Positions 1 to 11,284 of a DNA stretch of 37,002 bases are shown piece by piece. Under the pieces are notes generated by a model. That model saw nothing but the letters and a program-made list of their open reading frames with translations. It did not search any database and had not been told where the DNA came from. Within the stretch, counting starts at the first letter, position 1. Every line of letters starts with the position of its first letter. A program made the position numbers and the translations under genes. Source of the DNA: Desulfobulbus sp. (GTDB lineage Bacteria > Desulfobacterota > Desulfobulbia > Desulfobulbales > Desulfobulbaceae); NCBI GenBank assembly GCA_028684915.1, contig JAQUEZ010000046.1:1-37002 (forward strand), in the 5' to 3' direction.

Positions 1-1179
1 AGCACCAGCGGCCTGGCTGCCCGGGAGTTGTTTCTGCTCGGCCATGAAATCCGGGCCATGCACACCATCGGCGATGCCCCGGAGCTGATCGGCGAGGCGC
101 TCAAGGCAGCCATTGCCCGTTCGGATTTTGTTCTGGTCACCGGCGGTCTTGGGGCCACGACCGACGATCTCACCAACGAGGCCGTGGTCAAGGCACTGCA
201 CCTGAAAACGGTCACCAACCCCTGCGTCCAGGCCAATATCGAGGCGCGGGTGGCCACGGGTGCCTGCAAATCCACCATCTCCCTGGCCAAACTGGCCCAA
301 CTCCCCGAAGGAGCGGAGGTGCTTGATTTTAACTGCCGCATGGCCGGTTACCAGCTGCGCTATGAGGGCAAACCGATCTATTTTCTCCCCGGAGTCCCAC
401 CGCAGATGGAAATCCTCCTCCGAGAGAAGGTCCTCCCCGGCTTGCAAGCCCTGGATGCCACCCGGGCCAGGCCTGTGGCCCAGCGGGTCTACCGCACCTG
501 CGGCCTTTATGAAATCGAGATCAACAACCGGCTGCACACCTTGGAACAGCAAGGGGTCCAGATCGGCTATTACCCGATGGGGGCCGAGGTCCATGTCAGT
601 CTCACCGGCCACAACATGGCCCATGGGGTCGAGGATCCCCTGTTCAGACGGGCAGATGCGTTTATTCGCGAGGCGCTGGGTAACGATATCTACGGCACCG
701 ACCAAGACACTTTGGCCTCGGTGGTGGGCCAGCTCTTGCGTGAACGCGGCTGGCTGCTGGCCACTGCCGAGTCCTGCACCGGCGGGCTGATCGGCGCAAG
801 CCTCACGCAAGCCGCCGGTAGCTCCAACTGGTTCAAAGGCGGCGTGATTGTTTACTCCAATGCCCTCAAAGAAGGGTTGTTGGCCGTTCCTTCCGAGATG
901 CTCTCCCAATACGGCGCCGTGAGTATGGAGGTGGCCCGGGCCATGGCCCAGGGAACGGTACAACGATTGGGCTGCAATATCGCGGTTTCCGCCACCGGCA
1001 TCGCCGGACCGAGCGGAGGCAGTGAAGAGAAGCCGGTGGGTACAGTCTATATTGGGCTCTGCTATGACGACACAGTCAATGCACAGCTCTACCATTTCAA
1101 CGGCTCACGCCAACAGATTCAGGAAAAAACCGCGCAGACCGCAATGGATATGGTGCGTCGGGCGTTACTTTCGCGATAA
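1..1179 (+). CDS. cinA: CinA / nicotinamide-nucleotide amidohydrolase, 5' truncated by the window edge
   Basis: The frame is open from base 1, so the true start lies upstream. What remains covers most of a two-domain CinA. The N-terminal part is the molybdopterin-binding-like domain, with the [13 protein letters not shown] motif and PGVPPQM. The C-terminal part, from about residue 240 of the visible sequence, is the PncC-type NMN deamidase domain, with [13 protein letters not shown] and [11 protein letters not shown]. The family recycles pyridine nucleotide by deamidating NMN to nicotinate mononucleotide; some members also hydrolyse ADP-ribose. The gene ends 26 bases before recA. The cinA-recA order is a well-known arrangement in many bacteria and suggests co-transcription. 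Assignment is firm; only the missing N-terminus is unknown. Confidence 0.95.
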   Translation, partial: STSGLAARELFLLGHEIRAMHTIGDAPELIGEALKAAIARSDFVLVTGGLGATTDDLTNEAVVKALHLKTVTNPCVQANIEARVATGACKSTISLAKLAQLPEGAEVLDFNCRMAGYQLRYEGKPIYFLPGVPPQMEILLREKVLPGLQALDATRARPVAQRVYRTCGLYEIEINNRLHTLEQQGVQIGYYPMGAEVHVSLTGHNMAHGVEDPLFRRADAFIREALGNDIYGTDQDTLASVVGQLLRERGWLLATAESCTGGLIGASLTQAAGSSNWFKGGVIVYSNALKEGLLAVPSEMLSQYGAVSMEVARAMAQGTVQRLGCNIAVSATGIAGPSGGSEEKPVGTVYIGLCYDDTVNAQLYHFNGSRQQIQEKTAQTAMDMVRRALLSR

Positions 1180-1205
1180 CTGCAGTTTGCACTCAAGGAG
1201 AGTTC

Positions 1206-2249
1206 ATGAAAGCATCCAACGATCAAATCGAAGGACGCCTCAAAAGCGTCGACAATGCCATTACCCAGATCCACCGACAGTTCGGCAAGGGATCTATTAT
1301 GCGCCTGGGCGCGAACGAACGGGAAAATATCCCGGTCATTCCCACGGGGATTCTTTCCATCGACCTGGCTCTAGGAGTGGGCGGTCTGCCGCGCGGCCGA
1401 ATGACCGAAATCTATGGCCCGGAGTCCTCGGGTAAGACTACCCTGGCCCTGCATGTCATCGCCGAGGCCCAAAAACAGGGCGGTAACGCGGCCTTCATCG
1501 ATGCAGAACATGCCTTGGACACCAGCTATGCCGAGCGGTTGGGGGTCGATGTCGACAACCTACTCATCTCCCAGCCCGACTTTGGCGAGCAGGCCCTGGA
1601 AATTGCCGAGATCCTTATCCGCAGCGGCGGCATCGACGTGGTGGTAATCGATTCGGTGGCGGCACTGGTGCCCAAGGCCGAGATCGACGGTAATATCGGC
1701 GATCAGCACGTCGGCCTCCAAGCCCGCCTGATGTCGCATGCGATGCGTAAATTGACCGGTGTGCTCAGCCGTACCAACACGGTGCTGATTTTTATCAACC
1801 AGATCCGTATGAAGATCGGGGTCATGTTCGGTAACCCGGAAACCACCTCCGGCGGCAACGCGCTCAAGTTTTATACCTCCATCCGCATCGATATCCGCAA
1901 GTCCACCACTATCAAGGATGGTCAGGATTCCATCGGCAACCTGACCAAGGTCAAAATCGTCAAAAACAAGGTGGCACCGCCCTTCAAACAGGCAGAGGTG
2001 GATATCATCTTTGGTGAAGGTATTTCCCGCACCGGTGACGTGCTTGATCTCGGTGTGGCCCAAAACATTGTCGACAAGAGCGGTGCCTGGTATTCCTATC
2101 AGGATGAACGCATCGGCCAGGGGCGTGAAAACGCTAAAAAGTTCCTCAAAGAACACCCTGAGACCTTGGCCTCCATCGAATGCAAGCTACGCCTAGGTCT
2201 GGGCATGCAGGTTGAGCCGGAAGCACCGGCAGTGAGTGAAGAATCTTGA
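1206..2249 (+). CDS. recA: Recombinase RecA
   Basis: This is a 347-residue, full-length RecA, the ATP-dependent strand-exchange protein of homologous recombination and activator of the SOS response. The Walker A motif GPESSGKT is at residues 71-78. The family sequence continues through [23 protein letters not shown] and [19 protein letters not shown], and the tail is short and acidic ([11 protein letters not shown]). AAGGAGAG sits just upstream of the ATG and supports this start. No recX follows; the next 600 bases are a hairpin and a riboswitch leader. No LexA-box-like operator is obvious in the 26-base cinA-recA gap, so transcription probably begins upstream of cinA. Confidence 0.99.
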   Translation: MKASNDQIEGRLKSVDNAITQIHRQFGKGSIMRLGANERENIPVIPTGILSIDLALGVGGLPRGRMTEIYGPESSGKTTLALHVIAEAQKQGGNAAFIDAEHALDTSYAERLGVDVDNLLISQPDFGEQALEIAEILIRSGGIDVVVIDSVAALVPKAEIDGNIGDQHVGLQARLMSHAMRKLTGVLSRTNTVLIFINQIRMKIGVMFGNPETTSGGNALKFYTSIRIDIRKSTTIKDGQDSIGNLTKVKIVKNKVAPPFKQAEVDIIFGEGISRTGDVLDLGVAQNIVDKSGAWYSYQDERIGQGRENAKKFLKEHPETLASIECKLRLGLGMQVEPEAPAVSEES

Positions 2250-2321
2250 TTAGTCGCCCGTTCCCGTGCGCTTGATGGGCGAATTTAGAAAGAAGGTCAG
2301 CGTCCACTAAAAAGGTCTCCC

Positions 2322-2357
2322 CCCTTGCCGCCTCTGCCAAATTTGGCGCGGCAAGGG
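2322..2357. terminator. Strong hairpin downstream of recA, possible terminator
   Basis: A perfect 10-bp stem (2322-2331 with 2348-2357) encloses a second small palindrome (gccaaatttggc, 2336-2347). It lies 72 bases past the recA stop. A pyrimidine-rich stretch (ctttccctctcc) follows rather than a clean T run, so it is a weak or factor-assisted terminator at best. It could instead be an unrelated inverted repeat. It separates recA from the cobalamin-regulated unit. Confidence 0.45.
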
Positions 2358-2430
2358 CTTTCCCTCTCCCCCACTGCGTGGGCCTGCCACCCCGAACCCC
2401 TTGCATTTCCTCTTTCCTTTTTCTTTTTTC

Positions 2431-2459
2431 TTGACTTCCCTCATTTCATCGGTTCTACC
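2431..2459 (+). promoter_or_regulatory. Possible sigma70 promoter for the riboswitch transcript
   Basis: TTGACT at 2431-2436 is followed after 17 bases by TCTACC at 2454-2459. The -35 is good and the -10 poor. Placement is sensible because the riboswitch P1 stem starts at 2466. A T-rich tract lies just upstream. Confidence 0.3.
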
Positions 2460-2465
2460 TGTTGC

Positions 2466-2627
2466 CGTTCAGGTGTTCGTTAAGAACCTAACAGGGAACT
2501 CCGTGTAAATCGGAGACGGGCCCGCCGCTGTAACCGGGGACGAAGGCTGCACCATGTCACTGACCTCTTTGGGTCGGGAAGACGCAGCCGGCAGAATGAA
2601 CCGGGAGTCAGAAGACCTGCCTGAACG
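2466..2627 (+). promoter_or_regulatory. Cobalamin (AdoCbl) riboswitch
   Basis: The leader has the conserved core of the B12 riboswitch class. It shows aacagggaa near 2490, the cgggcccgccgctgtaacc core at 2517-2535, ggtcgggaagacgc near 2573, and the B12 box gagtcagaagacctgcc at 2605-2621. A closing P1 stem is exact: cgttcagg (2466-2473) with cctgaacg (2620-2627). It lies upstream of a BtuB-like receptor with an intrinsic terminator in between. The known logic is that bound cobalamin favours the off state and so lowers uptake-gene expression when B12 is plentiful. Confidence 0.95.
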
Positions 2628-2687
2628 TGCGGAAAGAGCTGCGTGGACGGCGGTCTTTCTCTCAAATTTCTGTGGATAAAAAGGGCT

Positions 2688-2722
2688 ATCCCGGATCGAT
2701 TCTTCGATCCGGGATTTTTTTT
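2688..2722 (+). terminator. Intrinsic terminator of the cobalamin riboswitch
   Basis: A perfect 12-bp stem (2688-2699 with 2704-2715) has a 4-base loop and is followed by an uninterrupted T run to 2722. It is the likely expression platform: termination here would stop transcription about 150 bases before the receptor start. The alternative antiterminator pairing was not worked out. Confidence 0.9.
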
Positions 2723-2873
2723 GTCCGCTCGAAGGCCAGTTACACCCCATCTTGACGAGGTTAAGTAATCCTCTGGCCAGTAGCCGCGTCCATCGTTTTG
2801 AGGTCATGGTGACTTCAAAGAGTACGAATGCGTAAAGGGTGACTTAAATCAGGTGCCCTGAAAAGGAGGATAC

Positions 2874-4916
2874 ATGAAAAAACGCTTACTGGCCCTGGCC
2901 CCCATGGTGGCCATCTTGCCGACCCTGGCCCTGGCAACTAAGGAAAATACCGCCGCAAACGTGATGGATGAGGTGGTGGTGACCGCCACCAAAACCAAGG
3001 AGACTCGCAAGGAAATTATCAACTCGGTCTTGGTAAAGGATAGCTACGATATCGAAGAAGCTCCCGCCTCTTCCTTGGGCGAGGTGTTGGCCAATGAACC
3101 GGGAATTGACTGGCGTAGCTACGGCAACTACGGCGGTGCAGCCGAAACGATCAAGATTCGCGGCATGAGCGCGGATGCCACTCTGGTGGCAGTGGATGGG
3201 GTGGTGATCAACTCACCTTCCCTGGGGACGGCCGATCTGGGCCAAATTTCGCTCAACGCCATTGAGCGGGTAGAGGTGGTCAAAGGCCCCGGCTCCCTAC
3301 TGTACGGTTCCGGTGCCATGGGCGGTACGGTCAACATTATTACCAAGTCACCCAAACGGGATCGTTTCGACGCCAAACTCACCGCAGGATACGGCAGCGA
3401 AAACACCTACCATCTGGCGGCGGAAAACGGCGGCTTCATCATCGGCGACCTGGGCTACTACCTGACCCTCAACCACAAGGAGACCGATGGTTTCCGCGAC
3501 AACAGCGACCTGACCCATAACGACGCCACCCTCAAACTGCTACTCGACAAGGGAGAGCAGTTCCAGGCCACCCTGGATGCCGGCTTGGTTGACCGCGAAT
3601 ACGGTCTGCCCGGACCACAGCCACCGGCGGGAACCCTTCCTTACTCGATGAGTGGCGTGACCTTTTATAACAGTGATTCCGCCACGCTGCTTGATCGTGG
3701 CGAGGATGACAACAAGCGTGTCGCTCTCACCTTAAAAGGCCAAGCCACAGACTGGATCGACTGGCGGCTTAAAGGCGATTACGCTGATCTGCAAAACTCC
3801 AACTATAGCCGATATGCTTATAACGGTAGCGGTACTGATACCGATGTGACCAACACCATTAGCGGTCTAGAAGCTAACCTCAACCTGCATCCGTTTACCG
3901 GCATTAACCTGCTCGTGGGCAACGAATACCGCAACTATGATTACGAGAATCATCAGCAGTCGCTCGACAGCAGCGGCAACCTCATCAATGGCGGTGTGGT
4001 GGCTGAGGATCACCGGGTGTTCACCAACGGCACCTTTGCCGAATTGAGTTACCAGCCCATCAACCAGGTGAAACTGCTGGGTGGGTACCGCTACGAAACC
4101 CACTCCCTCTTCGGCCACGAAGATGTCGTTCGTTACGGGGCGGTGATCACGCCTTGGGAAAATACTGCGCTCAAATTCAACCGTGGCCAGCATTTCAAGG
4201 CCCCAACCATGAACGACCTGTTCTGGCCGGATGATCTCTTTACCAAGGGTAATGCCAGCCTCAAGCCGGAGACCGGCTGGCACACCGATATCACCCTGGA
4301 ACAGGGGGGACTTTTGCAGGGTAAGCTCTTTGCCTCAGTTTCTTGGTTTGATTGGGATATCAACGACAAGATCAACTGGGCCGAAGATCCAAATCAGTCC
4401 AGCCCCATCTGGGGCAACTACTGGACCCCATCCAACGTCGATACCTACCAAGCCCAGGGATGGGAGTTCAACATCAAGCTCGGTCCCTTTTATTCGGTCC
4501 AGGCCGACTTTGCCCTCACCCTGATCGATGCCGAAGAACAGCTCAATGGCGGCGCTTCCCGCGATGCGCTCTACACCCCGGATACCCAATTCAAGTTCCA
4601 ACTGACCCATTTCAGCGATTTCGGTTTGAGCTCCGCCGTGACCGCCCGATACACCGGCTCACGACCCGGGTATTACGCTGCCACCGCCGACACCCAGCCA
4701 CAGATCGAGCTCGACTCGTACTGGACGATAGATTTGAAACTGGAACAGACCCTTTCCGAGCACTGGAAGCTTAGCCTCCAGGCAATGAACTTGCTTGACG
4801 AAGACTATGATACCTACCTGCTCGGTTTCACCGACCAGACGACCTACGCCTACACCCACCAACCCTACCCCGGGGCAGGGCGCAGCCTGTTTGCTTCGGT
4901 CTCCTACACCTGGTAA
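2874..4916 (+). CDS. btuB: TonB-dependent outer-membrane receptor, BtuB-like (cobalamin uptake)
   Basis: This 680-residue receptor starts with a signal peptide (MKKRLLALAPMVAILPTLALA). A TonB box (DEVVVTATK) follows near residues 31-40. The plug domain includes IKIRGMSADATLVAVDGV and VERVEVVKGPGSLLYGSGAMGG. A 22-strand-type barrel ends in an aromatic residue (SLFASVSYTW), as outer-membrane assembly requires. Substrate is inferred from the cobalamin riboswitch directly upstream rather than from the protein; a cobinamide or other corrinoid is also possible. The start is set by AAAGGAGG nine bases upstream. A TonB gene follows after 59 bases, and no BtuCDF ABC components lie in the window. Confidence 0.92.
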   Translation: MKKRLLALAPMVAILPTLALATKENTAANVMDEVVVTATKTKETRKEIINSVLVKDSYDIEEAPASSLGEVLANEPGIDWRSYGNYGGAAETIKIRGMSADATLVAVDGVVINSPSLGTADLGQISLNAIERVEVVKGPGSLLYGSGAMGGTVNIITKSPKRDRFDAKLTAGYGSENTYHLAAENGGFIIGDLGYYLTLNHKETDGFRDNSDLTHNDATLKLLLDKGEQFQATLDAGLVDREYGLPGPQPPAGTLPYSMSGVTFYNSDSATLLDRGEDDNKRVALTLKGQATDWIDWRLKGDYADLQNSNYSRYAYNGSGTDTDVTNTISGLEANLNLHPFTGINLLVGNEYRNYDYENHQQSLDSSGNLINGGVVAEDHRVFTNGTFAELSYQPINQVKLLGGYRYETHSLFGHEDVVRYGAVITPWENTALKFNRGQHFKAPTMNDLFWPDDLFTKGNASLKPETGWHTDITLEQGGLLQGKLFASVSWFDWDINDKINWAEDPNQSSPIWGNYWTPSNVDTYQAQGWEFNIKLGPFYSVQADFALTLIDAEEQLNGGASRDALYTPDTQFKFQLTHFSDFGLSSAVTARYTGSRPGYYAATADTQPQIELDSYWTIDLKLEQTLSEHWKLSLQAMNLLDEDYDTYLLGFTDQTTYAYTHQPYPGAGRSLFASVSYTW

Positions 4917-4975
4917 CGGTCTGTGCAATTGTAAGGAGCTTCAACGAACTTTGCGAATGTGAGAGGAGGGAAACC

Positions 4976-5785
4976 ATGACGACCATGGAAATGGCAATCG
5001 CGACCCTGATGGCGCAATCCACGGAGCAGGAAACGGTAGTCCGGCCTAAAAAGATCTGGCCATGGCCGGTGCTTGCCGCCGCAACCCTGCACGGCGCCGC
5101 CTTTGCCGTAATCCTGGCGGCCTCCTTTGCTCCCCGCCAGGCGCCGATGCTCGCTGGGGAGGTCATTCCTATCACCCTTTACGCTGCTCCACCGGTGTCC
5201 ATTGTTGCCAACAAGCCCACGGCGGTAGCAACACCTCAGGCAAAGCCGGTGGCGGAGGTCAAAACCGCAAAACCACAGCCAGCACCGGCGCAGAAAATTG
5301 TCAACCACCCGGTCAAACCGCTCAGCATAGCCCCGACTCCACGGCCCGTTGCTCAAAGCGAGAAACAAAGCCACCAATCCAGGAAACAGTCTCCAGCCGT
5401 GGCCGAAGCACCGCAAACCACTCAACATGAAGCTTCTGCAGATGCGGCTTCGCCAGTCAGTGCGACCAGCGTGGCCAATGAAGGTGCCGAGGGCGGTGCG
5501 GCAAACGCGGTTATTCCCGCACGACCTCGTTATCGGGATAATCCACCTCCGTCCTATCCGGAGTTGGCAAGAAGACGGCAAATGGAGGGAACCGTGGTGG
5601 TGGAAGCGTTGGTGAACGGAAGGGGAAGGGTGGATGACCTGAACGTGCATGCATCCAGTGGTTTTAATCTGCTCGATGATGCGGCCTTGCGGGCAGTACG
5701 GAACTGGCTCTTTGAGCCGGGGAAAAAAGGCGGCATGCCCATGGCGATGACCGTGCTGGTACCGGTGCGCTTTGCCCTACGCTGA
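4976..5785 (+). CDS. tonB: TonB family energy-transducing protein
   Basis: The 269-residue protein has the TonB layout. A short cytoplasmic N-terminus precedes one membrane helix at about residues 28-48. A long Pro/Ala/Lys-rich periplasmic spacer spans roughly 60-165. The C-terminal TonB domain begins at YPELARRRQMEGTVVVE and includes VRNWLFEPGKKGG. It couples inner-membrane proton-motive force to the receptor. A good ribosome site (gaggaggg) precedes the ATG. The gene is 59 bases after the receptor with no terminator between, so it probably shares the riboswitch and is dedicated to it. ExbB and ExbD, which it would need, are not in the window. Confidence 0.93.
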   Translation: MTTMEMAIATLMAQSTEQETVVRPKKIWPWPVLAAATLHGAAFAVILAASFAPRQAPMLAGEVIPITLYAAPPVSIVANKPTAVATPQAKPVAEVKTAKPQPAPAQKIVNHPVKPLSIAPTPRPVAQSEKQSHQSRKQSPAVAEAPQTTQHEASADAASPVSATSVANEGAEGGAANAVIPARPRYRDNPPPSYPELARRRQMEGTVVVEALVNGRGRVDDLNVHASSGFNLLDDAALRAVRNWLFEPGKKGGMPMAMTVLVPVRFALR

Positions 5786-5839
5786 AACGACCGAGCCCCA
5801 AAACCAGCGCCCGTAAGAATCCATCCCTCGATCAACGAT

Positions 5840-6574
5840 TCAGGTGAAATCCGAGCGCAGGTCGCGGGTGATCTTACGCCGGGCATCCGCATCCTCATTG
5901 CGCACCAACTCGGGCAGATCGCCCCACATTCCCACCTTGCCGTTGTGGACGGCAAAAATCCCCTCAATACCGGCAGTGGCGCCGACATCATTAAGGACTG
6001 GTGTCAGGTCGTGCTCTGATTTAATCAGATTACACACCAAGGTGACCGCAGCATCGGCCAGGGCCGCCTCCTTGGCGACTACCGTGGCCAAATCGCAGCG
6101 GCCCAAGCTCAGGGAGTGGCCCATTTTTGAGGAGGAAGAGCAGAGTGCCAGAGGCAGACGCTCGGGTGCCACCCGGAAGGCGAGCTTTTCGGCAATGGCA
6201 TTATCACCGGCATAAAGACCGATTGTCACCGCACTCTCTGCATGAATGTAGATATCACCGCCGTTCTCGACAATGGCCTCGGAACAGCCCGCCGCCATAG
6301 CCGCCTCGGCACCAAGTTGCGCCAAGGTTCCGGCCACTGCGGCCATAGGGCCAAGACCGACCAGAACGCTCGCTGCAGCCATACGCCGTGCGGCTTCCGG
6401 GGCATCCTCCAGGAGGACAACCGGGACAAGGCTGGTCCGGAACTCGGGGTGACGAGCGATGTAACGCTCCAACTGACGTCGATGGCTGACTACGGCCTGG
6501 GTGACCCGATCAAATTCAGCGCAGGCCACCCGCAAGTTAGTCTCTTTCCAAGAAAAAAAGCGGTAAACACGCAT
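5840..6574 (-). CDS. UPF0280 (COG2122) family protein, homocysteine operon
   Basis: This is a 244-residue member of UPF0280, a family with an ApbE-like fold. The start is placed at the ATG giving MRVYRFFSWKETNLRV, which matches the usual family N-terminus and begins 29 bases after the ferredoxin stop. A longer frame back to 6658 would overlap the ferredoxin and is disfavoured. Conserved-looking stretches include LGPMAAVAGTLAQLGAEAAM, ENGGDIYIH and CSSSSKMGHSLSLGRCD. In methanogens and sulfate reducers the family co-occurs with DUF39 and NIL-ferredoxin genes in sulfide-dependent homocysteine synthesis. Its exact step is not settled. It ends 54 bases from tonB on the opposite strand with no clear terminator. 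Confidence 0.88.
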   Translation of the reverse strand: MRVYRFFSWKETNLRVACAEFDRVTQAVVSHRRQLERYIARHPEFRTSLVPVVLLEDAPEAARRMAAASVLVGLGPMAAVAGTLAQLGAEAAMAAGCSEAIVENGGDIYIHAESAVTIGLYAGDNAIAEKLAFRVAPERLPLALCSSSSKMGHSLSLGRCDLATVVAKEAALADAAVTLVCNLIKSEHDLTPVLNDVGATAGIEGIFAVHNGKVGMWGDLPELVRNEDADARRKITRDLRSDFT

Positions 6575-6603
6575 TGCAGGCCGGTAACGCCCTTGAGGTC
6601 GAA

Positions 6604-7014
6604 TCAGAAGTTTGAGGCGCAGGCGCCGAAGGGACAGGCGGCAACACAGGCCTGACACTCGATGCAGACATCCTCGTTAAAGGCAACGCGACGGGTGGAT
6701 TGATCGACGATCGACAACGCCCCGGTCGGGCAATGGACCACGCAGGCGCCGCACTGACCGCAACGGCCCTCATCCCAGATCATGCCCTTATTGCCGGCAT
6801 GGATGTCGACATCAAACCCGCCCAAAAACTCAAAGGCCCGGTCGATATTCTTCTGGGTACCGGTCACCTCCAGGCTGAGGTAGCCCTCCTCCTCGCTGGT
6901 CACTTTGGCACGAAAGATATTGACGATCAGATCGAACTGCTTGACCAGTTGATAGACGATCGGCTTCTCGGTTTCGCTCTTGGGAAAGTAGAGATAGATT
7001 TTTTTAGTGATCAT
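6604..7014 (-). CDS. NIL-domain 4Fe-4S ferredoxin (homocysteine biosynthesis partner)
   Basis: The protein has 136 residues. Residues 1-75 form a NIL domain, the ACT-like ligand-binding fold also found at the end of MetN. Residues 80-136 form a two-cluster ferredoxin with CGQCGACVVHCP and CIECQACVAACP. Its ATG overlaps the DUF39 stop by four bases (ATGA), so the two are translationally coupled. In Methanosarcina the equivalent protein works with the DUF39 protein to convert aspartate semialdehyde plus sulfide to homocysteine, probably supplying electrons. That role is carried over here by homology and context. Confidence 0.92.
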   Translation of the reverse strand: MITKKIYLYFPKSETEKPIVYQLVKQFDLIVNIFRAKVTSEEEGYLSLEVTGTQKNIDRAFEFLGGFDVDIHAGNKGMIWDEGRCGQCGACVVHCPTGALSIVDQSTRRVAFNEDVCIECQACVAACPFGACASNF

Positions 7015-8204
7015 CGTACCGGTCCTGTGATGTTCAAGGATTGCATCCCCTGGTTAAGCGGAAGCCGTTGGCTGGGTTCGGCAAGCAGGAAGCGGCCTGC
7101 CTCAATCTCGGCCTTGAGCAGGTTGCAAATCTTGAGCGCCTTGTTGTAGCTGGAAAGCGAGGTCACCGGAACCTTCTTGCCCAACAGTTCCACCTCGCCG
7201 GAGCGCAGCTCCTCATAGTTGTAGCGGGCCAGCACCTTGCCGGTTTTTTGCGGGTAATCCGAGGAGTAATCGGTCACGCAGGCTTGGATATCGCGGTCAC
7301 GCACGGTGGTCCGCCTCAGTATTTCCGGGTTGAGAATGGGAATGGGGATACCCACGCCCAAGGCCAGCGAAACGCCGTAGCCTTTGAAACTGACTCCACG
7401 CACGAATTCGGCCTGCATCTCCTTCATGTTGCCGCTGAGTGCCAGGGTGCCTGCGCCTTCAACCGGCACATCGTTGTCGCCCCGTTCCACCAGCGAGCAG
7501 TGCTGGGTTCCTTGCGCGTAGACCAGACCACGGGCGCCGGCCAGCCAGATCGCGGTGCCCACACCGATGGTTTCATAGAGCGGATCGTTCAACAGGGGGG
7601 AGAGCTGACCGGCCGAGCTGTAGGTCATGTTGCGCATCTTGGCGCGGAGGATGCCCAGATAGGTATAGATGCGCTTGTCGGAGCAGTTCACCGCCACATT
7701 GTAATTCTGATAGCAGTTGCGCGGGTTGACCATGATTGCCTGGTTGAGATCGTTGATGTCAAACAGGGTGCGGATCTCGCGGCGGGGATAGTCGTCGGTG
7801 CCGTAGGAAAGCCCAAAGAGCTGTACCTTTTTGCCCGCCACCAAATCCTCGATCACATGGCCGCCGCCGTAGCGGAACTCGCCGGGATGGTACATGTTGG
7901 CCGGATCGTTGTGGCGCAGCTGGGTGGCGCCCATGTAGACATCCACCGCGGCAATACCGCAGTAGGCCATGACATCGTTTATCCAGGCCTCGGAGATGCG
8001 CATCTTGGGCGTGCTGTGCCCGAAGTTGAGGAAACAACCTGAGGAGCACATCGGGCCGAAGGTGGCGGTGGTTACAACATCCACCTCCTTGGCGGCGGTC
8101 TCCAGGCCGCGTTTGTCCACGTAATCGATCACCTCTTCGGCAGTGAGCACCACTGCCTTGCCAGAGGCAATTTTGTCGTTAATTTCCGCATACGTCTTGG
8201 TCAT
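7011..8204 (-). CDS. DUF39 (COG1900) homocysteine biosynthesis protein, aspartate-semialdehyde sulfurtransferase type
   Basis: This 397-residue protein matches the DUF39 family across its length. Recognisable stretches are TATFGPMCSSGCFLNFGHS near residues 46-64, MGATQLRH, and VNPRNCYQNYNVAVNCSDKR around residues 159-178. Cysteines at 53, 57, 164 and 174 are candidates for the persulfide-carrying residues studied in the methanogen homologue; which correspond was not checked. The family makes homocysteine from aspartate semialdehyde and sulfide, bypassing O-acyl-homoserine. It is first in an operon with the NIL-ferredoxin and UPF0280 genes. MetF further along the window would feed the methyl group for methionine. 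Confidence 0.93.
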   Translation of the reverse strand: MTKTYAEINDKIASGKAVVLTAEEVIDYVDKRGLETAAKEVDVVTTATFGPMCSSGCFLNFGHSTPKMRISEAWINDVMAYCGIAAVDVYMGATQLRHNDPANMYHPGEFRYGGGHVIEDLVAGKKVQLFGLSYGTDDYPRREIRTLFDINDLNQAIMVNPRNCYQNYNVAVNCSDKRIYTYLGILRAKMRNMTYSSAGQLSPLLNDPLYETIGVGTAIWLAGARGLVYAQGTQHCSLVERGDNDVPVEGAGTLALSGNMKEMQAEFVRGVSFKGYGVSLALGVGIPIPILNPEILRRTTVRDRDIQACVTDYSSDYPQKTGKVLARYNYEELRSGEVELLGKKVPVTSLSSYNKALKICNLLKAEIEAGRFLLAEPSQRLPLNQGMQSLNITGPVR

Positions 8205-8359
8205 GGCGCAATCTCACAGAAAAAAGATCCTTGGTTTCGTCGCAAGGCGCGTACTATAGGACGATTGGATAAAAACAGCAAGGCAGCGGAGCAAGGGGTG
8301 GTGAAAAAGACCGCAGAGCCCCGTAGGTTGGAAAAATGGCTTTCTCGGCAGACCTAATC

Positions 8360-8368
8360 TGGCATAAT
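8360..8368 (+). promoter_or_regulatory. Possible extended -10 promoter for acnA
   Basis: TGGCATAAT has the TGn extension and a near-consensus -10 hexamer and would give a leader of about 50 bases. No good -35 is present at the standard spacing. The 222-base gap between the divergent DUF39 and acnA starts must hold promoters for both; nothing else clear was seen in it. Confidence 0.3.
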
Positions 8369-8426
8369 CGTACAAGAAGACTTATTCTCGTAGGATATGT
8401 TACCCCGAGCCAACAAGGAGAATTGC

Positions 8427-11105
<2,679 letters not shown>

Positions 11106-11252
11106 GGTGTCTGTTGATACGGGAATAATTTCTCAACATTCAAGAGATCTCTCCCATGCGATCGAGATGACATGGATGAAATGCTCACCGGCACGAAGGC
11201 ATACGCAAGGCATGTCGAATGTCGGGGAAAATGCTACGACGCCATCAAACAA

Positions 11253-11281
11253 AAAGGCCGGGCGATGATCACCCGGCCTTT
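11253..11281. terminator. Bidirectional terminator between acnA and the M48 peptidase gene
   Basis: A perfect 10-bp GC-rich stem (aaaggccggg with cccggccttt) has a 9-base loop and sits between two convergent genes. On the minus strand it is followed by a T run, so it fits that direction best, but the A/T flanks let it serve both. The preceding 147 bases after acnA hold nothing else recognisable. Confidence 0.85.
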
Positions 11282-11284
11282 AAC

